DNA from: Aaosphaeria pasadenensis
Lineage: Eukaryota > Ascomycota > Dothideomycetes > Pleosporales
NCBI GenBank assembly: GCA_022813625.1
Contig: JAKLMB010000033.1
Location: 310,001 to 374,000 of the forward strand
Reading direction: 5' to 3'
DNA length: 64,000 nucleotides
Part shown: in pieces, positions 9,577 through 21,309 of the stretch
Position numbering within the stretch: the first letter of the stretch is position 1
Layout of the letters: every line of letters starts with the position of its first letter
The notes under the pieces: generated by a model
Told to the model about the DNA's origin: nothing
What the model saw: only the letters and a program-made list of their open reading frames with translations
Databases searched by the model: none
Position numbers and translations under genes: made by a program

Positions 9577-11750
9577 ATGCCATACAATTTCTATGGGCCC
9601 CTAGACGCATCCCGGAAGCAGATCCGACTGCTATCCATCCGTCTCAGCGAGGATGAATCGTCCACCATTTCCTGCAGCCTCCAACTCGCATCGCTTGAAG
9701 ACCAGCCTGATTTCAACGCTCTGTCGTACGTTTGGGGCGATCCAAACCTCACGCAGGAGATTGTTGTCGAGGGCGAAGTCTTCAAAGCAACTACCAATCT
9801 CGTCTCAGCCTTGCGCCATATCCGTGGAATCTTGCACCAGCTCTCCAACGATGAAGCTTCACCGCCCGGTATGAGCCGCCAATGTAAAAGGAAATGAAAC
9901 AGCTGGTCGCTAATATCTTATTTATAGGCGTGAACGAAGCAGCTCTCAGCCAGAATCGCGCACTGTTCCCAAAGTCTACTCCCAACGTTTTTTGGATTGA
10001 TGCTATCTGCATCAATCAGGACGATACGGCCGAGAGATCAAGTCAAGTTCAGCTCATGGGGCAGTTGTACAGATCAGCTCGTTTAGTCATTGGCTGGCTC
10101 GGAGCCAATGTTGACAAAGATATGGGGCGAGGCGTGGATGATCTTCAGGAGATTTCGAATCAGTGGCAGGTTCCTGGAAACAGCCCTGACGAAATCTATG
10201 AGTACATAGACACTCAGTCTCCGGATGATGTCTTCCAAGGTCTTGACCCATTGTCGCGATTCTGGCAGACTCTTGACCATGATAAGCACCTTACCCACCC
10301 TTTGTGGGCAAGTATCTTCAAGATATTCGAGCTTGGATACTGGAGACGGGTATGGATACAGCAGGAGATTATCATGGCAAAGAATCTTGTGTTCTTGCTT
10401 GGCTACCACAGCATTAGCTGGGAAAGCATATCTCGATTTTGGTGTCAGATCTGGTTCTGTACCCTAACTGGATTGACACCTCCCGACATCCCTTCTGAAC
10501 TGTGGCGGTTTCTACTAGATGACTGTTATTGGGTCTCCTCCCAAGTGTCCCTATTTGCCAAAAAAAAAGCCGAAATGGCCACAAACGGGCCAGATATCTC
10601 ACTGGACCTCAGAAACTGCCGGGCGGGGGCAACCGACCCTCGAGACCATGTATTTGGTACGCTAGGCTTCCAGCCTGTGTCGATGATTGTTGATTACAAC
10701 GCTTCTGTAAGAGACGTATTCGTTCAGTTCTTGGAGAAATGTCTAAAAATGCAACAAAAAGACTTCACCTTTCGCAGTGTTTTGCGACATGCGGGGAGTG
10801 GAACTGCTGGCCGCAATCAATCTCCGCACCACCTGCCATCATGGGTTGAAGATTTCTCTCGAACCTGTACTACAGTTCAAGGGAGATTTGTAAACGCTTC
10901 CAATGGTCTTTTCCCCAGTGGTGGCGATGAGATCGATACAACCCCATCAGGTATCATGACAATATCCGGCATCATGGTCGATGCTGTTGAACACGTTCAG
11001 ATTCCTGTAGTTGATTATTCGAGCCAGCACCAGAGCAAAGGGACCATGCATGTCGAGTTTGTTACGTACATTCTGGAAGCTATTCGTGATTATGAGGGGC
11101 GTACCTTCGATAAAGATGTTCCTGCGCTAGAAGCAATCCTTCGAGTCGTTTTTGATGACGAAGATCCTCCACTTGATGGGGAAATGACCAGGTTGAATCT
11201 TGGTTCGTTGCTAACATCCCATATTGTTGTAATCTGCATCTGTCAAATCTGCTTCTGTATAAACTCTGGGATTGAGGAGGGATTTTTGAGATTCATGTCG
11301 ATCCTAGAGAGATTCGAGATTCTTCATGTTGATCCGGGTTCCAAATTCATTGCTACGCTCAACGCAGCATTTCCCTCAATGACTCATACACTTCCCGCCA
11401 CTTGGCATGCCGGTATGACGTCCAAGGAGGTTCTAGAGAATATGGAAGGTACCAGTTTAGGCGTCAGCACCATGAAGTGGACGACACACCTTTTTAACCG
11501 GAAAGGAATTAGTGGCTACCGCTTCTTCCACACCAAGAATAATCGACTCGGAATGGGACCACCCGGGATGGAACCGGGGGACTTGATTTATGTCTGGCCT
11601 GTCTCGGTGGATCTATGCATTGTTCGCACCCTTGAAAATGGTTCAAAGGTCTATGTTGGCCCTGCCTTTATCTTAGGCTTGAGCCATGGAGAGGCTGCGG
11701 AACTGGTGGCAAGCGGAGATTATCCTGTGGAAAAGCTGGAAATTCATTAA
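9577..11750 (+). CDS. HET-domain (heterokaryon incompatibility) protein, 704 aa
   Basis: Exons 9577-9868 and 9928-11750 are joined over a 59-nt intron (G/GC GTG restores Pro-Gly-Val). The N-terminal HET domain shows its usual blocks: FNALSYVWGDP, VFWIDAICINQDD with ERSSQVQLMGQLYRSA, GYWRRVWIQQEI and, further on, DPRDHVFGTLGF. In fungi HET domains trigger a cell-death reaction in non-self recognition, but most genome copies have no tested role. The C-terminal ~350 residues are unclassified and end with a segment rich in hydrophobic residues (SGDYPVEKLEIH terminus). No STAND/NB-ARC or repeat domain is fused. It stands alone and shows no partner gene next to it. Confidence 0.88.
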
Positions 11751-12549
11751 GGTATCTCGAATAGTTTCCTTGGTTTCTTTTCAGGCAGGGTAGCATGGTA
11801 CAGAGGGTTAACATGTCGGGCAGGCGCTGTGCTAGTATTGTATGCCCACAACAGTGCATATGCGAGGTTCTATTGCAATTTGAGAATGTTTACTAGCTAC
11901 AGTATATTCTCAAATAGATACTCTAGATAAAGAAGACACATGGTGCTAGCAGGTGGCTAGCCCGATGTGCCAACCCTCTGTAGTTTAGATAATGACTTTC
12001 CTTACGATAATGTGTATCACGAATGCCTGCTTTCCAACGACTCAATCCAGTCTATCAATCAGCGATAGAGCTTGTGCAGTGCTCAACATCACCCTCTTCT
12101 CAACCTTAGCAATGACATGGGATGTATCTCAACCCTTCTCCCCACTCTTCTTAGCTGATTGGCATTGTGTACACAACCCCATCCAGCCGTAGCTCACACC
12201 GACTCCCCTCGATTGTATACGCATCCGCTGCAAAAATACAAGACCGGAAATATTCCCCTCGAATGTACTTCCTTGAAATGATCATGAACGAACTGCGTGT
12301 TATACATCGACCTTGGGAATATGTGCTGGTAGGTGGTGAAGCTATAAATGGGGCGCAAATAGAGACATCAGACGATCCAGACTTAATTTCCGATTTAAAA
12401 TTCGATTCTTTGCCATGAAAGAGATCAAAGTAGGTATTCTTATGCGCCAGAACGACTCTCACTCCCATGACTGAACTCCCCTCATTCTCAACAACCCAAG
12501 CAGACAATAATCTTAAACGAAGCTTCAAACGCAATGAATAGAAGACAAG
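11751..12549. other. Intergenic between HET gene and the 185-aa gene
   Basis: No gene supported. A minus-strand frame (12151-12468 from its first ATG) has no recognisable domain and I leave it out. Confidence 0.5.
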
Positions 12550-13163
12550 CTAGCACATAGCAATCGCCGCCAACCCGGCCGGAAGCACCCACCCATCAAT
12601 GCTATGCTCCTTACCAAACGCCACGGTCCTCACCTGCTCCAGTACCTCGCCTGGCGTGCTCTTCGACGGCACGAACACCAATCCCGCATCCGCTGCCGGC
12701 TTCCCCGTCCCCACGTAGTTCCCCTGCGCGTCTTTGGCGTAGTGCGCGAGGTAGTAGGATCGCGGCATCTTGCGCACGATGACCGTCCGAGTGACGACGG
12801 TGCGGCCGCGGATGAGGTTGCGGAAGGATTGCTTCTCGGTGCTGTGAATCATGGGGACTGGAACGATTTCATTGGGGTCGCCGGTGGCAAGGGCGAGCAT
12901 GTCGGATTCTACGTCGTCGTAGAGGGGTATCATGTTGTCTGGTCGTGCGGTTGATGACGACGATGATGCTGCTGTTGAGGTGTAGGGTGGTGGTGGTACT
13001 CTGTGGACTGCGGTCAGTACTGGACGATGTCGATATGATGGTGCGTGCTCTCTCACTCTTGGTTGTCGGATGAATTGATATCTCTTTCTTGTTGGGCTTC
13101 TTGTTCCTTGCTCGGTGCTTTTGTAGCTGAGTTTGATGACTCGCCTGCTCCTTGTCCCGACAT
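12550..13163 (-). CDS. Unknown small protein with PPPY motif, 185 aa
   Basis: Exons 13163-13057 and 13000-12550 are joined over a 56-nt intron with a TACTGAC branch site. The acceptor that keeps frame is TCCACAG (Q-E-V-P-P-P-P-Y). The N-terminus (MSGQGAGESSNSATKAPSKE) is polar and disordered. Next comes PPPPYTS, a PPxY motif that could bind WW domains of Nedd4/Rsp5-type ligases, then a Ser run. The C-terminal ~110 residues look folded (RGRTVVTRTVIVRKMPRSYY ... GYVGTGKPAADAGLVF-like, ending in a Gly/Ala/Leu-rich tail). No family recognised. A ligase-adaptor or substrate role is inference from the PPxY alone. Confidence 0.6.
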
Positions 13164-14093
13164 TATTGCTACTGATGGCTTTATATGGTACGAAAGTGCA
13201 ATTGTGCTATGAAGAAAAGTAGCAAAGGCTGTTCGTGGCAATTGAGATTACTAGAGAATCCTACGAGTATGTCCGGGTACCTTCTTGTCATTTAAAAAGA
13301 AGCTTTGCCAACATAGCCACAAACTGGGGTTACAATGGCTGGCCTGCGGACTGCGGATCTACGAGCTACGACGTCGTACATACTAAATATGGCCCTAGCC
13401 ACCATCATCTGGCCAATGGGAGGTAAGGGAGGCTCCCGCTACTGTAGTCCATATGCGTTCACCGGCCGGTTGATCAAAAACAGATGTACAGGTAGTTGCG
13501 TTCTCCAATAATGATGATGCTACCTGCTTTCCCTCTTAGACGGGTTTGATTCACCGCTCTAATTATGGTTTTGCATCTGATACTTGGAACAACAACCCAA
13601 TAGCTTATGATGTAATTAGTGTAACGCAAGAATGCCAACTCGGAGTGTGTAAGTGCCCAAACGAATGCCATCCCTTTGATTAGCCAGTAAGAACAATTGA
13701 CTACGGAGAACATTACCAGACATGTTTTTTGTTCTTTTCAGTATTTCCCTATCTATTATTGTAGAGGGTAATGTTGAAGCCTCGTCCTCGTGCTTGGTAA
13801 TCAGATTGGACCAGTCAGGTGAATTGACCAATCAGATGGCTTCAACTCCGCAAGCAATAGCGGGGGATCAACCCAATTCACTAGTAATTGCTTGACTTCA
13901 AGCTATCACGCCGCAAATTACTCGCGAGTGTCACGATCTTTGCTGTCGGCACTCATCAATCGGCAAGCCAGCGGCATCCGGCATTGAGTCAGTCATACAT
14001 AGACATACATAAGCCTCCAATCCTCCTGAGTAAATACAATATACACCTTCATCCTTCCTTCTCCAACACCCATCCCAACTCCTGCTCGACATC
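13164..14093. other. Intergenic between divergent genes
   Basis: Divergent promoter region of the 185-aa gene and the nitrilase gene. No supported coding frame. Confidence 0.6.
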
Positions 14094-15338
14094 ATGCCAC
14101 AGAAAATCAAAGTCGCCTCCGCGCAAAGCCGGACCCTCTCCACCACAGCCGAGACCCTCCGCGCCCTCGAAGCCACGACGAAACAAGCCGCCCAGCAAGG
14201 CATCGACCTCATCCTCTTCCCAGAGGCCTACCTCGGCGGATACCCACGCACCTGTGCATTCGGAGCATCCGTCGGCGCCCGTGCACCCGAGGGTCGTGAG
14301 CAATTCCTCGCATACTACCACGATGCCGTCGATCTAGGCGATACACCCCAGGGTGCAGGGGAGGACTGGGTCAATCGCACGCTGCCGCTCCCCCGCGAGA
14401 AGAAACACCGTGGTGATGGGACCCGCGAGGAATTGGAGAGGATCGCCCGCGAGACGGGCGTCTTCATTGTGACTGGTCTCGTGGAGAGGTCTGGAGGGAC
14501 GCTATATTGCGGCGCTGTTTACGTCTGCCCTCGCTATGGTATCATCGGGAAGAGAAGGAAGGTCATGCCTACTGGATCCGAGCGATTGGTCTGGGGCCAG
14601 GGTTCCGCGTCTACGCTTCGGGCCGTGACGGCAGATATCAGAGGTGTGAGGGTGACGATGGCGGCTGCAATCTGCTGGGAGAATTACATGCCGCTCCTGC
14701 GACAGGCATTGTACAGCCAGAATGTGAACCTGTGGCTTGCACCTACGGCGGATGCGAGAGATGCGTGGTTGAGCTTGATGAGGACGGTTGGCTGCGAGGG
14801 TCGCTGCTTTGTTATCAGTGCAAACCAGTGCGTCAAGAAGAAGCATTTGCCAGACTGGATCACTGGGGAGACTGCCACGGCGGAGACCGTTCAACCGGCC
14901 GCTACGTCGACCGGACAAACAAGCAGCATTCGGACCAGGAGAAGAAGTACGATAATCCCAACAGAAGACAAACACGAGATTTGCCTACCCATTGCGGAAG
15001 AGAACGGCAAACAGAACGTGAGCATTCCAAATGGAGATCATTCTGTTATCGACGATGGAGCTCAAAGCCCAAAGTCCACCTCGCACGCCCTACCAAAGGC
15101 ACCATCAGCCGCGGGCGAAGAGTTCGTCTGCCGTGGCGGATCTTCGATTATCTCGCCGCTTGGAGATGTGCTTTCTGGACCGCTGTGGGAAGTTGATGAG
15201 GGTGGTCTACTTGTTCAGGAGATCGATTTCGAGGACTGCGAGAGGGGTCGCTTGGATATGGATGTTGCCGGGAGCTATTCTAGGATGGACAGTTTCCACC
15301 TCACGGTCGATGGATTGGACATCAGTCCTCCACCCTAG
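14094..15338 (+). CDS. Nitrilase (C-N hydrolase family), 414 aa
   Basis: A single-exon gene. The Glu-Lys-Cys catalytic triad is complete: Glu44 in LILFPEAYLGGYPR, Lys156 in GKRRKVMPTGSER and Cys194 in AAICWENYMP. The WENY context and the GxxYPR box place it with true nitrilases (branch 1 of the superfamily), which hydrolyse nitriles to carboxylic acid and ammonia without an amide release step. A linker of about 90 residues (roughly 260-350, rich in Ser/Thr and charged residues) separates the core from the C-terminal strand (FVCRGGSSIISPLGDV), which is longer than usual. The following monocarboxylate-type MFS carrier on the same strand could move the acid product. The substrate cannot be told; cyanide or plant nitriles are possible. 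Confidence 0.88.
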   Translation: MPQKIKVASAQSRTLSTTAETLRALEATTKQAAQQGIDLILFPEAYLGGYPRTCAFGASVGARAPEGREQFLAYYHDAVDLGDTPQGAGEDWVNRTLPLPREKKHRGDGTREELERIARETGVFIVTGLVERSGGTLYCGAVYVCPRYGIIGKRRKVMPTGSERLVWGQGSASTLRAVTADIRGVRVTMAAAICWENYMPLLRQALYSQNVNLWLAPTADARDAWLSLMRTVGCEGRCFVISANQCVKKKHLPDWITGETATAETVQPAATSTGQTSSIRTRRRSTIIPTEDKHEICLPIAEENGKQNVSIPNGDHSVIDDGAQSPKSTSHALPKAPSAAGEEFVCRGGSSIISPLGDVLSGPLWEVDEGGLLVQEIDFEDCERGRLDMDVAGSYSRMDSFHLTVDGLDISPPP

Positions 15339-15750
15339 ACACTGGTCGGAGGTCAGGTCATCAATTGATTGTGTATCAATTGACATGTCCGTTGAGATAG
15401 CTACGATCTAAATGATAAACATAATTAAAACCGTGATAATGCATTATTCAGCCTAGTCTAGCGGCATTATCACCCGAAGCGCCAGGTTAAGCCCGTAAAA
15501 TATAAATCAACATTATCTTTGTAGAAAATACTTCTCTGGATTCATCGTCATATGCTCTCATATAATGCTCGGTTAGTGGCGCTAGCTTGCATTGGTGCTG
15601 ACACTTCCCGACGGAAAAGGGAACCCAGGAAAGGAAAGCAAGTCCGCTACGAAGCGAGCAAAAATGAGTCAATGAATTGCTACTCGAACAAAATCAAGAT
15701 ATTTATTCTTTACCAACACATGTATGTGAGGTCAAGTGACGATATCAATA
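15339..15750. other. Intergenic, nitrilase to MFS carrier
   Basis: 412 bp with no gene. Both flanking genes are on the plus strand. Confidence 0.6.
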
Positions 15751-17246
15751 ATGAGCTCGACACACACACTCGCGGCGTGGACGCCCGCCACGGACCGCAG
15801 CGAGATAGACATCCCATTAGCCCACCTCCCACGCCGACAATCCGACAATTACAGTGCACCAGGCCACAGATTGGGAGAAGAGCCCCAGCCTCACCCGGAA
15901 TCCGATTCAGATGAAATTGTCTGGGATCAGAAGGAAGGATGGCCTGTAGTCCTCGCCGGATCCGCCATTTTCTTCGTCTACCTTGGCCTCATTTACTCCT
16001 ACGGCATTGTCCAACTACACCTTGAACAACGGCGTCTTGCAAATGTGCCGACTCTTTCTTTCATTGGATCTGTCGGCGCGGCAATGTCACCACTCACGTG
16101 CACGATTACTGCGCGTATCATTAAGAGGTTTGGATATAGCAAGACGGCATTTGTGGGAGGTGTGTTTCTAGGCCTGGGAGAGTTCACTGCGGGATTCTCG
16201 ACCAAGTCCGTACCGGCTATGTTCGTTACTCAGGGATTTTTATTCGGCATTGGTGCTTCTTTGTTGTTCCTGGTAAGTATCAAATCGCTTTATCGCTTTG
16301 TACAATGAGTTTACTAATGACAACGAAGCCCGCTGCTACCGTCCCATCGCTCTGGTTCAAGAACAAGCGGGGATTGGCTACTGGGATCGTCTATGGCGGT
16401 GCTGGAATCGGATCTGCTGTTATATCACTGTCTATGGAGAAGCTCATCGCTAGTTGTGGACTCGAGACGGCGTTGAAGATTCTTGGGGCCTGTGCATGGG
16501 CTATTATACTTCCAGCCTCGTACTTCTTGAAAGCACCTTCTGGCCAACGCCGTGCCGCAGCCGGAATGCAATGGTAAGCTATTTCGAAATCTTCATGTCA
16601 CAATCTCTTGAAAGACCCCTCACTAACCCATCACAGGCGTCTTTTCAAAAGCATCAAATTCAACGTCATGCTCCTAATGGGCGGACTAGCAACCTTCCCC
16701 CTCTTCGTTCCCCCCTTCCTCCTACCACTCTACGTCTCCTCCATCGGCCTCTCCAGCCAAGTCGGAGCCGCCGTCCTCGCCTGCTGGAACATCGCCTCCG
16801 CCCTGGGCCGAATCGGCATGGGCTTCGGGGCCGACTCCCTCATCGGCCCGGTAAACAGCATGCTGCTCTCCCTCGTCGTCGTCGGCGTCAGCGCCCTCGC
16901 CCTCTGGCCCTTCGCCTCCTCTCTCGGCCTCGTCATCTTCTTCGCCATCCTCAACGGCATCGGCTCCGGCGGCTTCTTCAGCCTCATGCCCGTTGTCACG
17001 GGCGCCGTTTTCGGCGACGAGCGTCTCGCTGCTACCATGTCTGCGCTGTCGACGTCGTGGTTCTTCGGATACTTTATGGGAAGCCCGATTGCGGGGTACC
17101 TTCTTGATGCCTATGGTGGCACTGAGGCCGGGCTCAAGGCGTTCAGGCCGGCGATCTTCTATGCGGGGAGTCTGACCCTCGCTAGTGCAGGGCTGATTTT
17201 GGTGGTAAGGTTGATGATGAATCCGAGGGTGATGGCGAAGGTTTAG
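15751..17246 (+). CDS. MFS transporter, monocarboxylate transporter-like, 458 aa
   Basis: Three exons (15751-16272, 16329-16573, 16637-17246) with 56- and 63-nt introns. The second intron has a CTAAC branch site. The first true ATG is 15751 (MSSTHTLAAW). A ~55-residue hydrophilic N-terminus is followed by DGWP-like WDQKEGWPVVLAGSAIFF, the usual start of TM1 in fungal MCT/SLC16-type carriers, then 12 predicted membrane segments with the central loop around SGQRRAAAGMQWRLF. Fungal members carry organic acids, or occasionally riboflavin or metabolites, and most do not have the transport activity of human MCTs proven. Its position next to a nitrilase suggests carboxylate uptake or export. Confidence 0.82.
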
Positions 17247-18600
17247 TGTCTGGGATGGGATCTTGGAGTTTATATAGATGCATTTAGATCGGTATTATGT
17301 AGATGGAGCATCAAAAGGGGTTAGGGATTAGCTATGGCATGTTCTTATGATATATGAACGATTGGTGAATTTTATAGATACGGCTGCGTAGGATAATTTG
17401 GAGATCAATAGAATAATAATTGTATCATATCAATCCTTGATGCCATTCACAGATTCCACTACACACCCGACTTATCTTTGAGACGTTCGAAAGCTTTGCA
17501 AAAAAGAATAGTGGACTCAACTTCCCAGTGTTCCCGTTTCATTCCACCACCAGCCACAACATCAGAATGGTAGCGAGCGCACCAGCTCTCTTCATTCCCC
17601 CTGCGTTAGAGAAGACAGGACCACATTCAAGCTAGTTACCGATGAAACGAATCCTGAACTTAGACGGACGCGGTACCCTAGAACACCCAACGCGCAAGTC
17701 AGCCAAAAGACTAAGCAGGGCGACTTTTTAGGGTCAGAACCGGTGTGGATTTTCATCACTGGCTGAAGCCTCAGAATGCCAGCAGCCGCGCTGGAACAGC
17801 GTCTTCATACCACCTGCCTTTGAGAGGTATATATGGTATCTAGCATAGCTATGACTGCCGATGACATTGTTTAAAGGTAATGTGACATGTCGAAGCGGAG
17901 GGGATTGGTGATAATTGGGTAGCCCGTGGCTACGTTTCGGGGAGTGATGTATCAGACGGCGTTTCATTGGCACGATGAAGACTCAGACCAAGAGAAGCTA
18001 CAGCATTGAAGTCAGTGTTTTGTTGATAGCAGGAAGAGCAAGATGTACTGATCAGGGATGGGCCAGTGAGGGTGGTCGGGACGATGTATAAACATTGACA
18101 GTTAGCTGTGGTATGCAAAGCAATGCATTCAAATATGAGTGAAGGAAAAGAGAATAGCATCTATTCACGCACACAAGATATGATATATCAAAGAGGGAAG
18201 CCGAATTTCGATTTGAAGCGTCGGGAACAGAAGACATGGAGCTGCCTGGAGGGACAATGACTCTATATACAGATTCCAACCATATCCGTATCACCACCAG
18301 CAACCAATCACTATACTGATTTTCTGTAGGACTTTTCGTCTCACACCATTTACTGATCTATGCCGGGTACGGGCCTTGGGCTTTCTTCGAGCTATGTCTA
18401 GGCAGTGAAGCCCTGCAGGGGATCGTACAGGATTGACGGCCTCGACATCAAGGGCTATGAATGTCACAAGGAGAACCTACTCAAGCTTGTACAGGAAAAA
18501 TTAGCAGCAAAGTCATTTTTCGACAGCAATTGGAACGCGGTGTAAGTCTTGGTGCAGTACACGAATTTCCCTACTTGATCTTGCATATCTTAGTGGAATG
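17247..18600. other. Intergenic, left of the minisatellite
   Basis: No supported gene. Several short open frames on the minus strand lack family features or clear splice partners. Confidence 0.55.
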
Positions 18601-18740
18601 TGAATAATCCCTGTTAAAAGCGAATGATCCTGGTTGAATGCGAATAATCCCTGTTAAAAGTGAATAATCCTAGTTGAATGCGAATGATCCTGGTTGAATG
18701 TGAATATTCACATTTGAATGCGAATATCCACATTCGCACA
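18601..18740. repeat. Minisatellite, 20-bp unit, seven copies
   Basis: Seven head-to-tail 20-bp units in register, consensus YGAATRATCCYDGTTRAAWG. The first five are close; units 1 and 3 differ at one position. The last two (starting 18701 and 18721) have drifted. The run is in non-coding DNA. Confidence 0.9.
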
Positions 18741-19176
18741 TGCGCGGAATTTCAAGTTTCAAGGTCGAACATGGATCTCGGAGTCAATCATGATAGAGGC
18801 AGATTCATCAACCTCGCTTACTGGAATCACAGTGCATCTCTCAGCGCATATACAATCTAAAGACTTACATGAGTGTAGAGGAGGCTTGTTACTATTAGCA
18901 TTGTCCAAGGTATGATAGTGGCAATATCGCATTCTTTTTTTCGAGCACTAGTCTACTACCAATGTCGTCTAGAAAGTAGTCTTAAGGATGAGCAGCAATG
19001 CTAAGTCTGCGACTACCTTCGTAATTGTCATGGCTTGAAAAAGCTGTAAAACCATTTTTTGAACATTTTATCCTTTATTCAGCATGTGCCTATGGGGCAG
19101 TAGAACAGATTGTACCCTCAACACTCCGGTATCCATCGTCTGACTCGACACTACTCGACGTGTTTCTGAAGAGTAA
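18741..19176. other. Intergenic, right of the minisatellite
   Basis: No supported gene. It is the 3' side of the F-box gene. Confidence 0.55.
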
Positions 19177-20758
19177 CTATTGACGCTCTATCTCCACATG
19201 CTCTCTGTGAATCTGTTGGACGGATACAGGACAAGCAACTTCGATTTCGAGTCCCAGAATCAGGATTGCCTCCCCGTGCGAGCGAATTTGCGAAGGCGCC
19301 AGCACTTCGTTCGCGATCTCCAGATGCCCGACGTCATTGGCGTATGCCACATTTTGCCAATCCTTCACCGCAGCTCCTCCAAGTTCAAAGTGCCAATTAG
19401 CCCGCCACACGATTTTAGCCTGGCGTCGATTTCTATCAATTTTGTATTTGAACAAGGCAGCGTGACTCTTGTCTCCATTCCAGAGTTCCATGGTTGTAAG
19501 TTTTGGCATATTCTTTACCGCTCCAGCCGCCAAGCAAAGTACCTGCTCAATTTCCCTCGGATCATTTTGTGGTTCAAGATCTTGAGAAGTGAGTGCCAGT
19601 GTTTGGAGATGTTCCCACGCTAAATCTCCACGCACACCCCAGAAGAGTCTTGCGTCCGTCATGAATGCGACAGATAGATGTTGGAGACCAAGGCTTGCCT
19701 CAGCGAGCGCTCTGGTCAACTGTGCGTTCCCAATTCGGATATTCCTCTTAAATTGATAATTCGACCGGAGGTTGTTTAATTCCGGAAAAGAAGGGTGCGC
19801 CGGAGTAGGATATACAAATGCCCTGTTACGAGGGTCGTATGCCTCATTGAAGTCCTCAAATATGGCCATCCTTTTCAAATTATTGGGTACGAGAGAAGGA
19901 AAGACTAGTTTCGTCCAGCCTATAGAGAGAAGTGAGTAACGTGCCACATTAGATAGCTATAACATTGAAAGTGTATGGAGACTTACGCTTGTCAGTATCC
20001 TTCTCGATCTCATTCACTCCTGAGCTCCACGGCTCAATTACCAGATCTTCTAGATTTGGAAAGTGCGCCACAAGCTGGCTAATAGCAATTGGATCCCACT
20101 GACGTCGTGTCTGCCGACGTAACAGAAGCCGAGTAACGCAAGATACCTGTGGCACAGAAGACCAAAACTCCTCACCGTTTTCTGAAACCCCATGTCCCGA
20201 AGCATCCATGTCCGTGAAAAAGAATCCTGCAAAGATTCTGTCAATAGCACGAGCTGATGGCCGCGTACTGTGTACTGTGACGTAGCGTGACGTTTGCCCC
20301 GTCATTGTACTGTGGCTGAACGTGTAAGCAGGCTCGAATTGTATGTACCTGAAGTAGTGTTCTGCATCAGAGGGAGAATGAATACTGAGGTCGAGCGTCA
20401 TATCTCCATTGTGGGAACACTTGCTGAGAGCATGGAACATTGTACGAATTCCATCCTTGACAGCGGCTGTGGTGGCCTCTACCTCATACCATAATTCGTA
20501 ACGATTGCAATCTGAGCAGTCGTAGCTCTGGAGCTCAATAGAGTACCATATATATTTGACCAGGCTTAACTTTCGTGTTGCTATTATGTTGAGCGACGGA
20601 ACATCCTGAGCGGTGAGGTTAAGCGAGTGAAAGTTTTGCTGCTCGATAGCTCTTTGCCATTCCCGACACACCGTGGCGTATTGTGCTATGCTCTGATCAC
20701 GGGCCAAGTGCTTCAGTATCATTCCCCAGATCTCTGGGGGTAGCCATATGCGGTTCAT
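19177..20758 (-). CDS. F-box protein, 504 aa
   Basis: Exons 20758-19987 and 19919-19177 over a 67-nt intron (AAG C/GC TGG). The ATG at 20758 gives MNRIWLPPEIWGMILKHLAR, the start of an F-box (about residues 4-45, with VCREWQRAIEQ at its end). The rest has leucine-spaced segments (LTRLLLRRQ, FPNLEDLVIEPW, LQHLSVAF, HLQTLALTS) like the degenerate leucine-rich repeats of fungal F-box proteins. It would link a substrate to an SCF ubiquitin ligase through Skp1. The frame stays open upstream to about 20815, and a short open segment near 20860-20960 (MVLNEACRPL) could be a 5' exon, but I find no splice pair that keeps frame. The substrate is unknown. Confidence 0.78.
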
Positions 20759-21309
20759 CGCGAAGGAGTTGTCGGGGAGTGTCCACAAAGGCTCAATTAC
20801 TCCAGGGATACTTGAAGCTATATTAGAATTGGTGCGTATTCCGTGAGGATTGCTTTTACTGACTTAGTTGGCTTGTTGAACTGAAATGGTGCAACGTTGG
20901 ATTCTTGTTGCGATACAGTCTCTTTGGGGATGAGCGGCCGACAGGCTTCGTTGAGAACCATCTCGTGGGTATTTATATATATTCATTTTCACCAAGCAGC
21001 CTTTTCACTGTGCTACTCTGATGGTGTACCACGGTTTACTGTCAATTCTAATACCACACGAACCATGGAATAGATAAATTGAATTAGGAGCCGGATCCGA
21101 CGTGCCCTCACGGCAATGGGGCCGACCCACGTCCCAAATGTCATGAGTCAAAAAGCTTGCCGAGACATATATTGAACTTTTCGTTTGATCTTTCACATAT
21201 GACTATTGGACATTGAAAACAGGGCTTCCTACCCGACCGGCCATCTACGCTTGAACCGATTACAGTAAAAATCAGGTAGCTAATACTTCCGTAAAGGAAG
21301 ACTTAAAAC
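20759..21309. other. Divergent promoter region, F-box / GST
   Basis: No certain gene. It may contain a 5' exon of the F-box gene or a lost 5' part of the GST gene; neither could be joined in frame. Confidence 0.5.

Noticed and set aside
12151..12534. Minus-strand frame of 127 codons
   Set aside because: Begins at TTG; the first ATG is at 12468; no recognisable domain.
14507..15196. Plus-strand frame of 229 aa inside the nitrilase
   Set aside because: Other-frame shadow of a gene with a complete catalytic triad.
16454..17107. Plus-strand Arg/Pro/Leu-rich frame of 217 aa
   Set aside because: Frame-shifted reading of GC-rich MFS exon sequence.
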